A DNA stretch of 64,000 nucleotides, taken from contig JAJFGF010000039.1 in the NCBI GenBank assembly GCA_021776245.1, positions 1 through 64,000 on the forward strand, in the 5' to 3' direction. The position numbers and the translations under genes are program-made. Below the pieces are notes generated by a model that was not told where the DNA came from, did no database searches, and worked only from the letters and a program-made list of their open reading frames with translations. Shown one piece after another: positions 7,733-18,792 of the stretch. Every line of letters begins with the position of its first letter. Within the stretch, counting starts at the first letter, position 1. The stretch comes from Hyphococcus sp. (lineage in GTDB: Bacteria; Pseudomonadota; Alphaproteobacteria; Caulobacterales; Parvularculaceae).

Positions 7733-8275
7733 TCAAAACGGATTGATCGTATAGCCTTCGCCCTGCAGCACCGCATGCGCAGTCATCGCTGAAAGCGCCA
7801 TTTCAACGCCGGGCAAGAGATCTTCATTGCCAACTTCGTAATAAGCCGCGCTCTGGCCGCAGACGATGACGCGCACGCCTTTCGACGTCAGTGCATCGAT
7901 TAACGCTGTATTGACATTTTCGCCGCCGACCGCCTCACCGTAATGAGCCGCGTTAGTGACGTCCTTCACGGCGCTTCCATGCACTACGACGGCGACGTTG
8001 ATTTTTTTGACCGGAACCCCCGCCCGCGCATGCATATTAATAAACCGGGCAGCTGAAACAAACGTGCGATTGAGCGCGCCGGTATCTGCCTGTTTGCTGA
8101 CATCAAAACTGTGCTTTAATTTAACGCCATTTGGAATTTCAAAATCTGCCGCCACTGCAGCAACCGGCCCGAAATTTTCAAAGACCGGTCCCGGCGCAAG
8201 ATCATCTTCCCCCGCTATGGCGACAGAAAGGACGCCGAGAGCGACACAAACGAATACGGCAATTGGCTTTATCAT
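7733..8275 (-). CDS. DsrE-family protein with signal peptide
   Basis: 180 residues. The N-terminus MIKPIAVFVCVALGVLSVAIAGED is a Sec signal peptide with cleavage near residue 21. The mature part has the DsrE/DsrF fold pattern: KINVAVVVHGSAVKDV, then NTALIDALTSKGVRVIVCGQSAAYY with one Cys in the position used for sulfur transfer in that family, and a C-terminal MTAHAVLQGEGYTINPF. It should be periplasmic. Its role could be sulfur handling or redox but is not known for exported members. Confidence 0.8.
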   Translation of the reverse strand: MIKPIAVFVCVALGVLSVAIAGEDDLAPGPVFENFGPVAAVAADFEIPNGVKLKHSFDVSKQADTGALNRTFVSAARFINMHARAGVPVKKINVAVVVHGSAVKDVTNAAHYGEAVGGENVNTALIDALTSKGVRVIVCGQSAAYYEVGNEDLLPGVEMALSAMTAHAVLQGEGYTINPF

Positions 8276-8363
8276 AAAATCTCCAGGAAGTTTCGCGGCG
8301 CTGCGTCCGCGGTTTCGCCCCAGCGCTCAATGCGCCTATACTGCATCAAGGAGCATAACACCC

Positions 8364-9125
8364 ATGTCATATGAATATATCAAGTCCACACGCAATGTCG
8401 GCGTCGAAACTATCAGTCTGAACCGCCCGGAAGCGCTTAACGCCTTTACGCCTGCGCTTCTCCGTGAGCTCATTGACGCCGTGCAAGAGGCTGGAAACAG
8501 CGAGACTTGCGGCTGTATCATTCTTGAAGGCGAAGGGCGCGCATTTTCAGCCGGCGTCGATCTGAAACTCTTGCAAAATGCCAGTTTCGCAGCCGGCAAG
8601 GTCGACAATATTTTCGGCGAAACCGCTTTTGCAGCCGCCGACGCCATCAGGCTGTGTCGGCTGCCGGTGATTGGAAAAGTTCACGGATTTTGTTTTACCG
8701 GCGCCCTCGAAATAGCGCTCCATTGCGATTTCATTCTCACCACTGCGGATACAAAATTTGGCGACACTCATGCCAAATGGGGCCTCAGACCGAGCTGGGG
8801 CATGAGCCAAAATCTCGCCCGTGCTGTTGGGACCAGGCGGGCGCGCGAGCTGTCCTTTACCGCCGCGACCTTCAGCGGCGACGATGCGGTGCGTTGGGGC
8901 GTCGCGAACGCCGCTTTCGCCGATAAGGCAATGCTGGATACTGAAACAGCAGCGCGTGCAGCCGCCATTGCCGACGCCAGTCGCGGCGCCATTGCGGCCT
9001 ATAAGGATCTTTATCGCCTGCATGAAGAAAATCGGCCGCTGGAAGACGCTCTCGACGAGGAGGTCGCACGCGACTATCCCGACATTGCTGACACAGCAGA
9101 ACGTCTCAAGGGATTTGGAAAATGA
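8364..9125 (+). CDS. Enoyl-CoA hydratase/isomerase family protein
   Basis: 253 residues from ATG 8364 with a strong AAGGAG site 13 bp upstream; the frame extends upstream, but only through DNA antisense to the DsrE gene. Crotonase signatures are GRAFSAGVDLKLL (oxyanion hole, near residue 60) and GFCFTGALEIALHCDF (second oxyanion-hole strand and catalytic-Glu region, near 110). It would hydrate or isomerise an acyl-CoA in the cytoplasm. It overlaps the next gene by 4 bp (ATGA), so the two are translationally coupled. The substrate is not predictable. Confidence 0.9.
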   Translation: MSYEYIKSTRNVGVETISLNRPEALNAFTPALLRELIDAVQEAGNSETCGCIILEGEGRAFSAGVDLKLLQNASFAAGKVDNIFGETAFAAADAIRLCRLPVIGKVHGFCFTGALEIALHCDFILTTADTKFGDTHAKWGLRPSWGMSQNLARAVGTRRARELSFTAATFSGDDAVRWGVANAAFADKAMLDTETAARAAAIADASRGAIAAYKDLYRLHEENRPLEDALDEEVARDYPDIADTAERLKGFGK

Positions 9126-9820
9126 GCGAAAACAATGCGGATGAAAACGATAAAGACCGGCCGCGTCTATTGGTCGATATCGTCTCTGACCCGGTCTGTC
9201 CCTGGTGCTATGTGGGATTGAAAGCTTTCCTGCAGACCCGCGATATGATGGCGGGAGAATTTCAGCTATTGCCGCGTATCCGCGCCTATCAGCTTAATCC
9301 GGACACGCCGATGGAGGGCGTTGACCGCGTCGCCTATTACGCCAAGAAGTTTCCCGATGAAACGCAGCGCGCACAAATGCTGCATGCCCTTAAGGCTGCG
9401 GCCCTCGGCGCCGGTTTTACATTTGAGCCAGATAAGCCAAAGCATCTGCCTAACACCCTGAAGGCGCATCAGCTTATTCGGCTCGCGCATTTTGACGGCG
9501 CGCAGGAACGGCTCGCTCTGAAACTTTACAGCGCCTTTTGGGATGATTGCGCCGATATTGGCGATGTTGACACACTGGTCAAAATCGCTGACGCGGCTGG
9601 CCTTGATGCAGAGAATGCGCGGCGCGATTTGGGTGATGAAAAAAGCGCCGCCGAGGTGAAGGCCGAAGCCGAAGCGTTTCGCCAGGCGGGCGTTAGCGGC
9701 GTGCCCACTTTTATCGTTAACGAGCGCACCGGGTTTTCCGGCGCCCTGCCCCCAGCGCGGATGGCCGAAGCCCTGAGGCAGGCCGCCATGCAGACGCAAA
9801 CCGCCGCCCCGACTGGTTAG
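9122..9820 (+). CDS. DsbA-family oxidoreductase (FrnE type)
   Basis: 232 residues without signal peptide, so cytoplasmic. The redox motif CPWC is at residues 26-29 in DIVSDPVCPWCYVG, and the cis-Pro loop is GVSGVPTFIV near 195. A helical insertion lies between, as in FrnE/2-hydroxychromene-2-carboxylate isomerase-like proteins. It may act as a dithiol oxidoreductase or isomerase. It is coupled to the enoyl-CoA hydratase upstream. Confidence 0.9.
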   Translation: MSENNADENDKDRPRLLVDIVSDPVCPWCYVGLKAFLQTRDMMAGEFQLLPRIRAYQLNPDTPMEGVDRVAYYAKKFPDETQRAQMLHALKAAALGAGFTFEPDKPKHLPNTLKAHQLIRLAHFDGAQERLALKLYSAFWDDCADIGDVDTLVKIADAAGLDAENARRDLGDEKSAAEVKAEAEAFRQAGVSGVPTFIVNERTGFSGALPPARMAEALRQAAMQTQTAAPTG

Positions 9821-9855
9821 GATTTTGCATAAAACGCGCAAAAGGACCGCGCGCG

Positions 9856-10758
9856 ATGCACCGCCAAAACAAGCTTAAATACCTTATCGCCTTTGCACTA
9901 ATCCTTGGCGCCGTTGCAGCCGGCCCCGCAGCCGCCCAGAAACTCGTCTCCAGCGCGCCTGCCCTGAAGCACGCCGTCGCCATCGCGGCGCCCGGCGAGA
10001 CGATCGCGATCGCCGCCGGGCGCTACGATCTCAGCGATCTCAAAATTCCCCGCAACGTCAATTTGACCGGCCGCGGAGAGGTCATTTTCTATTCTTCAAA
10101 ACCCGTTGCCAAAGGGCTCCTTAATCCTCTGCCCGGCGCATCGGTACGCATTGAAAATATCAAATTTTTTGGCGCTGCATCGCCCGATGAAAACGGCGCC
10201 GGCATCCGCCATGACGGCGATAATCTGACGATCGTCAATTGCAGCTTTGAGGACAATGAAAACGGTATTCTCGCCACCGGCGGCAATGGGGGCCGCATCC
10301 GCATTCGCGGTTCGTCATTTTTGCGCAATGGTTTTGGCGACGGTTATTCGCACGGTGTTTATGTTGTGCGTGCGGCAGCGCTTGAGGTCAGCGACAGCAA
10401 ATTTGCCGGCACGAAAATCGGCCATCATGTGAAATCTCTCGCCGCGCGCACACGGCTGACCAATTCAACATTTGACGATGCCGACGGGCGAACCAGCTAC
10501 GCAGTCGATGCTTCGAAAGGCGGCGATGTGTGGATTGCCGACAATGTTATAATCCAGGCGGCCGACGCCGATAATTCGACGATCATCAATTACGATCTTT
10601 CTCGCGGCGGCAAGGCCGTCAACCTCGCCATTATCAATAACCGCATAACCAACCGTCATCACAACGGCCAGCTCCTGCGCAATGCGACAGCGCTGTCGCC
10701 GCAGATGTCCGGCAATGAAATTGCCAATGAAGGGCGCGGCCGGTTGGCGATCGACTAG
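9856..10758 (+). CDS. Secreted right-handed beta-helix protein
   Basis: 300 residues. A signal peptide spans residues 1 to about 27 (hydrophobic LIAFALILGAVAAG, cleaved after AAAQ). The mature part begins with LKHAVAIAAPGETIAIAAGRYDLS, the entry segment of many pectate-lyase-like proteins. Coils with repeated hydrophobic and Asn ladders follow (VRIENIKFFGA, LTIVNCSFEDNENGIL, IRIRGSSFLRNGFGD, LEVSDSKFAGTKIGHH). It is probably periplasmic or outer-surface and could bind or cleave polysaccharide. No catalytic residues can be assigned, so the enzyme activity is unproven. Confidence 0.8.
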   Translation: MHRQNKLKYLIAFALILGAVAAGPAAAQKLVSSAPALKHAVAIAAPGETIAIAAGRYDLSDLKIPRNVNLTGRGEVIFYSSKPVAKGLLNPLPGASVRIENIKFFGAASPDENGAGIRHDGDNLTIVNCSFEDNENGILATGGNGGRIRIRGSSFLRNGFGDGYSHGVYVVRAAALEVSDSKFAGTKIGHHVKSLAARTRLTNSTFDDADGRTSYAVDASKGGDVWIADNVIIQAADADNSTIINYDLSRGGKAVNLAIINNRITNRHHNGQLLRNATALSPQMSGNEIANEGRGRLAID

Positions 10759-11059
10759 AAGCATCGACCGCCCGGGCGGCGGCGGCAATCTTTCATCACG
10801 GAAAATGACGCGGGCGCGCGCTTCACGATATTGGCCAAAATTGGCTAAAGCTGGCGGAATTTGGCCGGATTCAATGAAAATTCGCTCGATAATTGCCCTT
10901 GACGCAAGGGCGCACGCACGCTGTATTCCCGCCCGCGACAATGTTTTGGCCGACCTTTTCGAGACACGCCTACGGCCTTCTTTTTGAGATCCCAAGACAT
11001 GGTTGCCTACCCCGCCGCAATGAGTGCGGCGAATGCCATGAAAAAGGAGATCTTAGACG
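10759..11059 (+). promoter_or_regulatory. Long cold-shock gene leader and intergenic gap
   Basis: There is no credible gene in these 301 bases. The part nearest the cold-shock gene holds a perfect 7-bp hairpin (CGCCGCA at 11013-11019, TGCGGCG at 11025-11031) followed by AAAAAGGAG at 11040-11048, the ribosome site of the next gene. Cold-shock mRNAs often have long structured leaders that change shape with temperature, so this could be one. A clear promoter was not identified. Confidence 0.4.
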
Positions 11060-11263
11060 ATGGCTATTGGAACTGTTAAATGGTTCAACCCGACAAAGGG
11101 TTTCGGCTTTATCGAACCAGAAGACGGCGGCAAGGACGTTTTTGTCCACATCACCGCTGTTCAGGCTGCCGGCCTTCAAGGGCTGAATGATGGCCAGAAA
11201 GTATCTTACGAACTTCAAGAGGAGCGCGGCAAGACCGCTGCGGCAAACTTGAAAGTCATCTAA
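11060..11263 (+). CDS. Cold-shock protein (CspA family)
   Basis: 67 residues, one cold-shock domain: MAIGTVKWFNPTKGFGFIEP with RNP1 (KGFGFI) and RNP2 (VFVHI). It binds single-stranded RNA or DNA and works as an RNA chaperone. The ribosome site AAGGAG is 12 bp before the ATG. It is followed by its own terminator and is likely monocistronic. Which Csp paralogue this is cannot be told. Confidence 0.97.
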   Translation: MAIGTVKWFNPTKGFGFIEPEDGGKDVFVHITAVQAAGLQGLNDGQKVSYELQEERGKTAAANLKVI

Positions 11264-11291
11264 GAAAAACCTGGATGATTAAGGTAATGAA

Positions 11292-11320
11292 GCGGCCGCA
11301 TTTATGCGGCCGTTTTTTTT
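11292..11320 (+). terminator. Rho-independent terminator of csp gene
   Basis: An 8-bp perfect stem CGGCCGCA / TGCGGCCG (11293-11312) with TTTA loop is followed by eight T. Confidence 0.93.
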
Positions 11321-11372
11321 GCGATCAACTGACGCGCCAAAACGACGCCAGGGCGACAATAATCATCAGCCG

Positions 11373-13562
11373 TCATTTGAACTCTTCGTGGAGCAAATAA
11401 CCGTGTTCTATCGACCAGTTTCTCACGTCAGACGTATCATCGCCTTGAAATGCAAACGCATAATTACGCCATCGTTCCTTTGATGTTGCATAAAGTTTTT
11501 GTGTGACTTGCGTATAGCTGGGCGTTTTCATGTCCCCGCGCTTGATCGCCGTTTCAAAGTAGCGGGACTGCGCGTCCTCCCATGTAAGGCCTAATCGCCT
11601 CATGATACGACTGACAGTATTTTCCAGATTTTCGACAATTTCTTCATATGAAACTCGTTCGACGACGGGTTGCCGCCATTTTTCAAAATCGCGCCAGAGA
11701 GAAAAGCTCGCGTGATAGAAATTATTGATCCGCGCGAGGCTGGTCATGTTCATCATGGCATTATTCGGCTTGAAATCCTGAAATAAATTGCTGATCGCTG
11801 TATCGAGCGGATGCCGGAGCGCGAGAATAAAAACGGCTTTAGGAAAAATCTTATGGATCACCGGCGCCCAATTCATATTGAGCGGCAGTTTATCGATATA
11901 GATCTTATCATCAGCCAAATCCTCGCCGGCAAACCCCGCCATTTGCGAGAGATATTCTTTTCGAAGCAGGTCGGGATCGTATTCATGCACGCGTGTTAGC
12001 CATTCTTCGGTGAAATTCGTTTCATCGCCGGTGACGCCGCTGACCGCATCCCGCAGCGTGTTGATCAGAATTTTTTCCTCCTCAACAACGGTGACCCTGG
12101 AATGTGAACGCAATATCGTGTCCAGCAAGGTTGTGCCGGATCGGGGAAAGCCGACCAGAAAGGCGATATTTCGCGGTCCGGCGTTTTCGTGCTGAACCGT
12201 ATTTTTGCCCGATTGAATTTCAGCCTCGAGCCGGAGATGCAGACTTGCAAGACGGCGCGTCGCCATGGTGTGATCAAACGGGCCCGCCTTTTCCCAGATT
12301 TCCTCCATCAGATGGTTCGCCGTACGAACAGCCGCGAAAGCGTTCTGAAAATTGCCGCCCATGTCTTCGATCTGTGCGAGTATAAAATGCCGGCTTCTCG
12401 ATTGTTCGTTCCCGCTTTGACTGCGCAATGCCTGTGTGATGCTTCCATGGGCGTCGTCGAGTTTTTTTTCACGGAGAAAAACCCGCGCCTGCGCGTCAAG
12501 TATTTCGTCATCGCTGATTGCTGCGCCGCTTTCCTTGGCTTTTTTTAGAATATCCAGCATTGGTTTTGGGTCAGTCTGCCTTTCGTAAAAACTGACTGCC
12601 GAAGCGACGAGCGCCATGTTTGACGGTTCAAATGCGAGCGCTTCCGAGTAAACCTTTTTGGCCTGATCAATCTGGTTAGCATCAGCATGGCAGCGCGCGC
12701 GCAACGCCATCAGACGTACTGACGGCTTTTCCAGTACGGTCTCGACTTTGCCAAGTATGTCGAGGCCCGCCTGACGCTGATTTGAGGCGAACAAGATTTC
12801 ACACAAAGCGGCCGCAAGATCCGGGTCAGGCCAACAGAATTTGAGCCCTTGTTCAAACACGTGCTCAACATCGCGTCGATGCTGGCCGGCGGCGTGAATG
12901 ATGGCGCCGAGGGTGAGCCATGATTGCGCATCTGACGGGTGAATCGCGATGGCGCGTCTGGCGCTCATCTCGGCAAGGGCGCCGGATGCACATTTGAAAG
13001 CGGCGCGGCTCATGATTTTCCAGACGTCCGCCGATTGCGGCGCCAACCAGATCAACTCCGACGCCAGTTTAAAGGCAGTCGCAAATTGCCCATATTGCAG
13101 AGACGTCGCTGCATGACCCAGTTTGGCGTGTGCGCCCTCAGCTTCGCGCTGATTCATAAAACCGGCTATTTCAGCGCCGGCGCCGTCATTGAGCGGCAAT
13201 CGCGAGGCCGCGTCGCGCAGCGCAATATCCGCCGGATTAGCCTTACTTGTGCGATCCAAAAGGCTCGCGGCCCGGTCGCGTTGTCCGACGCGCTGCAAGG
13301 CCTGTGAAAACGCCAGAACAATATCTGCATTATTTGGCTCAAGCGCAGCAGCGGTCATTAATGAGGGGATGCAATCCATCGGCTGATCGCGCAATTGCAG
13401 GATCGCGCCAATATTATAGTGAGCGGCCGCCAGGCCAGGGTCGATATTAAGCGCCCTCGTAAATGCGGTCAGCGCTTCGCTGTAGGATTTTTCCTGCAGC
13501 AATTTTCCAGCCTCACGGACAAAATCGTCAGCGCTCGCTTTCAATGTCGTGAGCCTCCGCAT
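11373..13562 (-). CDS. TPR-repeat sulfotransferase
   Basis: 729 residues from ATG 13562 (MRRLTTLKASADDF); the longer open frame upstream runs through tRNA-Arg and is rejected. Residues 1 to about 420 are tetratricopeptide repeats (ALTAFTRALNIDPGLAAAHYNIGAI and similar). The C-terminal third is a sulfotransferase: FLVGFPRSGTTLLDTIL is the PAPS 5'-phosphosulfate loop, and YIDKLPLNMNW and LALRHPLDTAISNLFQDF are conserved in the bacterial TPR-sulfotransferase family. It would transfer sulfate from PAPS to a protein Tyr or sugar. The target is unknown. No operon partner is seen. Confidence 0.9.
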   Translation of the reverse strand: MRRLTTLKASADDFVREAGKLLQEKSYSEALTAFTRALNIDPGLAAAHYNIGAILQLRDQPMDCIPSLMTAAALEPNNADIVLAFSQALQRVGQRDRAASLLDRTSKANPADIALRDAASRLPLNDGAGAEIAGFMNQREAEGAHAKLGHAATSLQYGQFATAFKLASELIWLAPQSADVWKIMSRAAFKCASGALAEMSARRAIAIHPSDAQSWLTLGAIIHAAGQHRRDVEHVFEQGLKFCWPDPDLAAALCEILFASNQRQAGLDILGKVETVLEKPSVRLMALRARCHADANQIDQAKKVYSEALAFEPSNMALVASAVSFYERQTDPKPMLDILKKAKESGAAISDDEILDAQARVFLREKKLDDAHGSITQALRSQSGNEQSRSRHFILAQIEDMGGNFQNAFAAVRTANHLMEEIWEKAGPFDHTMATRRLASLHLRLEAEIQSGKNTVQHENAGPRNIAFLVGFPRSGTTLLDTILRSHSRVTVVEEEKILINTLRDAVSGVTGDETNFTEEWLTRVHEYDPDLLRKEYLSQMAGFAGEDLADDKIYIDKLPLNMNWAPVIHKIFPKAVFILALRHPLDTAISNLFQDFKPNNAMMNMTSLARINNFYHASFSLWRDFEKWRQPVVERVSYEEIVENLENTVSRIMRRLGLTWEDAQSRYFETAIKRGDMKTPSYTQVTQKLYATSKERWRNYAFAFQGDDTSDVRNWSIEHGYLLHEEFK

Positions 13563-13698
13563 CTCAAATTTGCAATGTGATTTGATAGGCCAGACTCCGA
13601 AAGGATGACAAGCGGGCGCCGCGTGTGCAGACCGTTTTCGACAGGCGATCAATGCGCCAGCATAGCTCGCGTGAACAGATCGTGCGAATTTGCGAAAT

Positions 13699-13775
13699 TG
13701 GCGCGCCCGAGAGGATTCGAACCTCTGACCTCTGCCTTCGGAGGGCAGCGCTCTATCCAACTGAGCTACGGGCGC
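13699..13775 (-). tRNA. tRNA-Arg (anticodon CCG)
   Basis: On the minus strand a 77-nt cloverleaf: acceptor GCGCCCG / CGGGCGC with discriminator G and encoded CCA, D arm TAGCTCAGTTGGATAGAGC, anticodon loop CTCCGAA giving CCG (reads CGG), T arm AGGTTCGAATCCT. All stems pair. Confidence 0.96.
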
Positions 13776-14003
13776 CAGGATCAACGCCCGCATGTACGCG
13801 ATCCGGAGGGCAGCTGCAAGACGCCGGAACGGCCGCGGACCAAAGGATCGCAGGCCCGGTTGCGCCGGCTGGAGAGGGGCGCCATGTCATAATCTGGCCG
13901 CGGTTCTGGTGCAGGAAGAATACGAAATTAACGGACCGTCATGGGCTGGCGACATAAATTTATGCTAGACTGAGCGTTAACAGGCACGGCCCCCAGGAGA
14001 AGC

Positions 14004-15029
14004 ATGAGCAGGACAATGATATGGTCAGCGGCGGCCATGATCGCGGCATTTGCGGCGACTGGCGCCGCCACAGCGCAAGAAGCAGCGCCCAGCGCCGAGC
14101 CCCCGGTACAATTGGCGACGCCGCCAATGTGGCGCATCGCCGATGCGGATTCTGAATTCATCCTGCTCGGTACGTTTCACATATTGCCGCCCGGTCTCAA
14201 TTGGCGAACCGACAGCCTTAATCACGCGCTGGCTTCCGCGGGAACCGTTTACTTTGAGATCGACAGCGCCGCGCCCGACACGCAGGCGATTGCGACCCGT
14301 GTCACGATGCTTGAAGGGTATAACCCGCAGGGCGCCTTGTTGACGGCGATGCTTGACGATGTAGACGCGCAAAAGCTTCGTGACATTTCATCGGACCTTG
14401 ATCTCCCCTTCGCCGCTATTGATCCGATGCGGCCGTGGTTTGCGTTCTTAACGCTCAGTGTACAGTTTATCGTTGATCAGGGCTTTGCTCCCGGCGCTGG
14501 GCTTGACACCATACTGCTTTCTGAGGCGCGAGGGCTTGGAAAGGAGCTCGTCTTTTTTGAATCGATCGAAGAACAGCTCGCCTTGTTCACTGATTTACCG
14601 CCGGAAACTGAAAAAGCGCTTTTGGTGCTCACTTTGCGTGATTGGGAAAACCAGACGGCGGCATTCGCGCCACTTTATGACGCATGGCGGACCGGCGATG
14701 TGGACGCCATTGACGTGATGATGAATGACGCCATGCGTGATCAGGCGCCGGAAGTTTATGAGCGGCTTATGGTTCACCGCAACAAAGCCTGGGCCGAAAC
14801 ACTGGCTAAGGCGCTTGACGAAGGTTCAGGCGCAGCGCTCGTCGCGGTCGGCGCCGGTCACCTGACAAGCGGTGCTGATTCCGTGCCCGCCTTGCTGGCG
14901 GCAAAAGGATATGAGGTCAGCCGCTATGGCGATCGGGCCGGCGCCGCGGCCAATGACAATGTACCGACTTACCCGACAAGTATCGACGCTATTCTCGAAA
15001 CAGAAGCCGAGCCTACGCCGACTCCCTAG
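14004..15029 (+). CDS. TraB/GumN family protein, exported
   Basis: 341 residues from ATG 14004 (CAGGAGAAGC ribosome site). A signal peptide spans about residues 1-24 (AAAMIAAFAATGAATAQ). The mature part opens with MWRIADADSEFILLGTFHILPPG, the TraB N-terminal GTxH motif, and near the C-terminus has VAVGAGHLTSGADSVPALL with the second GxxH motif; these His residues are thought to bind metal in this metalloprotease-like family. It is probably periplasmic. The TAG stop lies in the first bases of a palindromic repeat. Confidence 0.9.
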   Translation: MSRTMIWSAAAMIAAFAATGAATAQEAAPSAEPPVQLATPPMWRIADADSEFILLGTFHILPPGLNWRTDSLNHALASAGTVYFEIDSAAPDTQAIATRVTMLEGYNPQGALLTAMLDDVDAQKLRDISSDLDLPFAAIDPMRPWFAFLTLSVQFIVDQGFAPGAGLDTILLSEARGLGKELVFFESIEEQLALFTDLPPETEKALLVLTLRDWENQTAAFAPLYDAWRTGDVDAIDVMMNDAMRDQAPEVYERLMVHRNKAWAETLAKALDEGSGAALVAVGAGHLTSGADSVPALLAAKGYEVSRYGDRAGAAANDNVPTYPTSIDAILETEAEPTPTP

Positions 15030-15160
15030 GGCGTTTCCGGGATAAAGTGGCCCCCGGTTTATCGTCCGGATACGCCCGGATTCATATTTGAGCGCATTTC
15101 TTATCGGAAGTTCATCGCGTAGCGATGAATGCGTCCCGTTAAAAGCTTCGCTTTTAACTC
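15027..15160. repeat. Dispersed palindromic repeat, copy A
   Basis: It starts at the TAG of the TraB gene (TAGGGCGTTTCCGG). It shares CCCGGTTTATC, CGGA-ACGCCC and AGCGCATTTCT-ATCGGAA blocks with copies near 31741 and 62268. Copy A also contains two perfect hairpins: TTCATCGC-GTA-GCGATGAA (15111-15129) and GTTAAAAGC-TTC-GCTTTTAAC (15138-15158). The second may also end transcription of one or both neighbours, although it has no long T-run. Confidence 0.75.
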
Positions 15161-15169
15161 TGGAAATCC

Positions 15170-17590
<2,421 letters not shown>

Positions 17591-18790
17591 TTAATCTAAC
17601 GTTGCTTCGCGAAGCGTACTGTCATACGCCTCGAAATGTTGAGCCCGGTCGCCCCAGGCCGTAAACAATGATTTATCTGTACCCGTCACAAAGGTTTGAA
17701 ACCCAAGCCCGTCGAGTATTGAAAAAAGTCCGGCCCGCCGTTCCGGATCAAGATGCGCAGCAATTTCGTCGAGCAACAGGATCAGCGGCGCCCCGCCGGC
17801 GCAGACCGCAAGCGCGCGGGCATTAGCCAGAACCAGCCCAATAAGCAGCGCTTTTTGCTCTCCCGTAGAACATAGACGCGCAAGGCGGCTCTTGCCCCGA
17901 TGGTAGACAAGCAAATCGCTGCGATGGGGCCCTAAAAGCGCGCGGCCAGCCTCAGCGTCAGGCCGCCGCCGGCATTTTAGCTGCGCAGCGTAATCTTCCT
18001 CAACATCAGCCGCTTTACGGTGCGCCAGCGCAATTTCGAGATCGCCTTGAAGCGCAATATCGGCTGCGGGAAAAAACGCTTCATCGGCAGCGACATTAGC
18101 AGCGGCAAGCATTGCGGCGATGTGCCGGCGCCCTGCCGCAATCGCAACGCCGGATTCCGCCATTTGCGCTTCAAGGGCGCAGAGCCATTCATCATCGCGG
18201 CCGCCATCATCGAGCAGGCGCTGGCGCTGCCGCATCGCCTGCTCAAACGCAGATGATATTTTTCCATGCGCCGGATCATGCGCAAGCGCCATCCGGTCCA
18301 GAAACCGTCGGCGCTCACCGGCGCCTTCCTGGAAAAGCCGGTCCTGCGCCGGCGTCAGCCACAAAAAGCGCAAATGCTCCGAAAAGGCGCCGGGCCCGGA
18401 CGCCGCCGCGTCATCAATACGGCAAATGCGCCGATCCGGTTTTGAAGCTGCAGCGCCCACGCCGAAACGCCGCTCATCTTCACCATCGTCGATGCGCGCC
18501 GCCACCGCCCAGCCGCCAGGCCCGCCAATTCGCGGCAGCTCATCAAGGCGTGCGCTCCTGACGCCGCGTCCCGGACCAATTAACGAAATTGCCTCAAGGA
18601 TATTGGTTTTGCCCGCGCCATTGGCGCCAGCGATAGCCGCAGGGCGGCCGTCAAATTCAATTTCGGCGCGTTCATAGGAACGAAAATCAGTAAGCGTTAA
18701 TCGGCGCAGCTTTGCGCGTCGCGCAGGCAGTTTTGCCGGCGCCGGCGCAACCCCGGCAGCATCTAATTTTCTGATCGCCGTCTGGCTCAA
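17591..18790 (-). CDS. recF: DNA replication and repair protein RecF
   Basis: 399 residues. Walker A is GANGAGKTNILEAIS (near residue 54), the ABC signature region is STGEQKALLIGL, and Walker B is LILLLDEIAAHLD. RecF loads RecA at gaps with RecO and RecR. Compared with the usual length of about 360, there is a 25-residue Pro/Ala-rich N-terminal lead before LRRLTLTDFRSYE, so a later start is possible, although no good internal ATG is visible. Only 2 bp separate it from the dnaN stop. Confidence 0.96.
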   Translation of the reverse strand: MSQTAIRKLDAAGVAPAPAKLPARRAKLRRLTLTDFRSYERAEIEFDGRPAAIAGANGAGKTNILEAISLIGPGRGVRSARLDELPRIGGPGGWAVAARIDDGEDERRFGVGAAASKPDRRICRIDDAAASGPGAFSEHLRFLWLTPAQDRLFQEGAGERRRFLDRMALAHDPAHGKISSAFEQAMRQRQRLLDDGGRDDEWLCALEAQMAESGVAIAAGRRHIAAMLAAANVAADEAFFPAADIALQGDLEIALAHRKAADVEEDYAAQLKCRRRPDAEAGRALLGPHRSDLLVYHRGKSRLARLCSTGEQKALLIGLVLANARALAVCAGGAPLILLLDEIAAHLDPERRAGLFSILDGLGFQTFVTGTDKSLFTAWGDRAQHFEAYDSTLREATLD

Positions 18791-18792
18791 AA

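Noticed and set aside
13563-13793. Longer start of the TPR-sulfotransferase
   Set aside because: The extra codons run through tRNA-Arg, so the internal ATG at 13562 is used instead.
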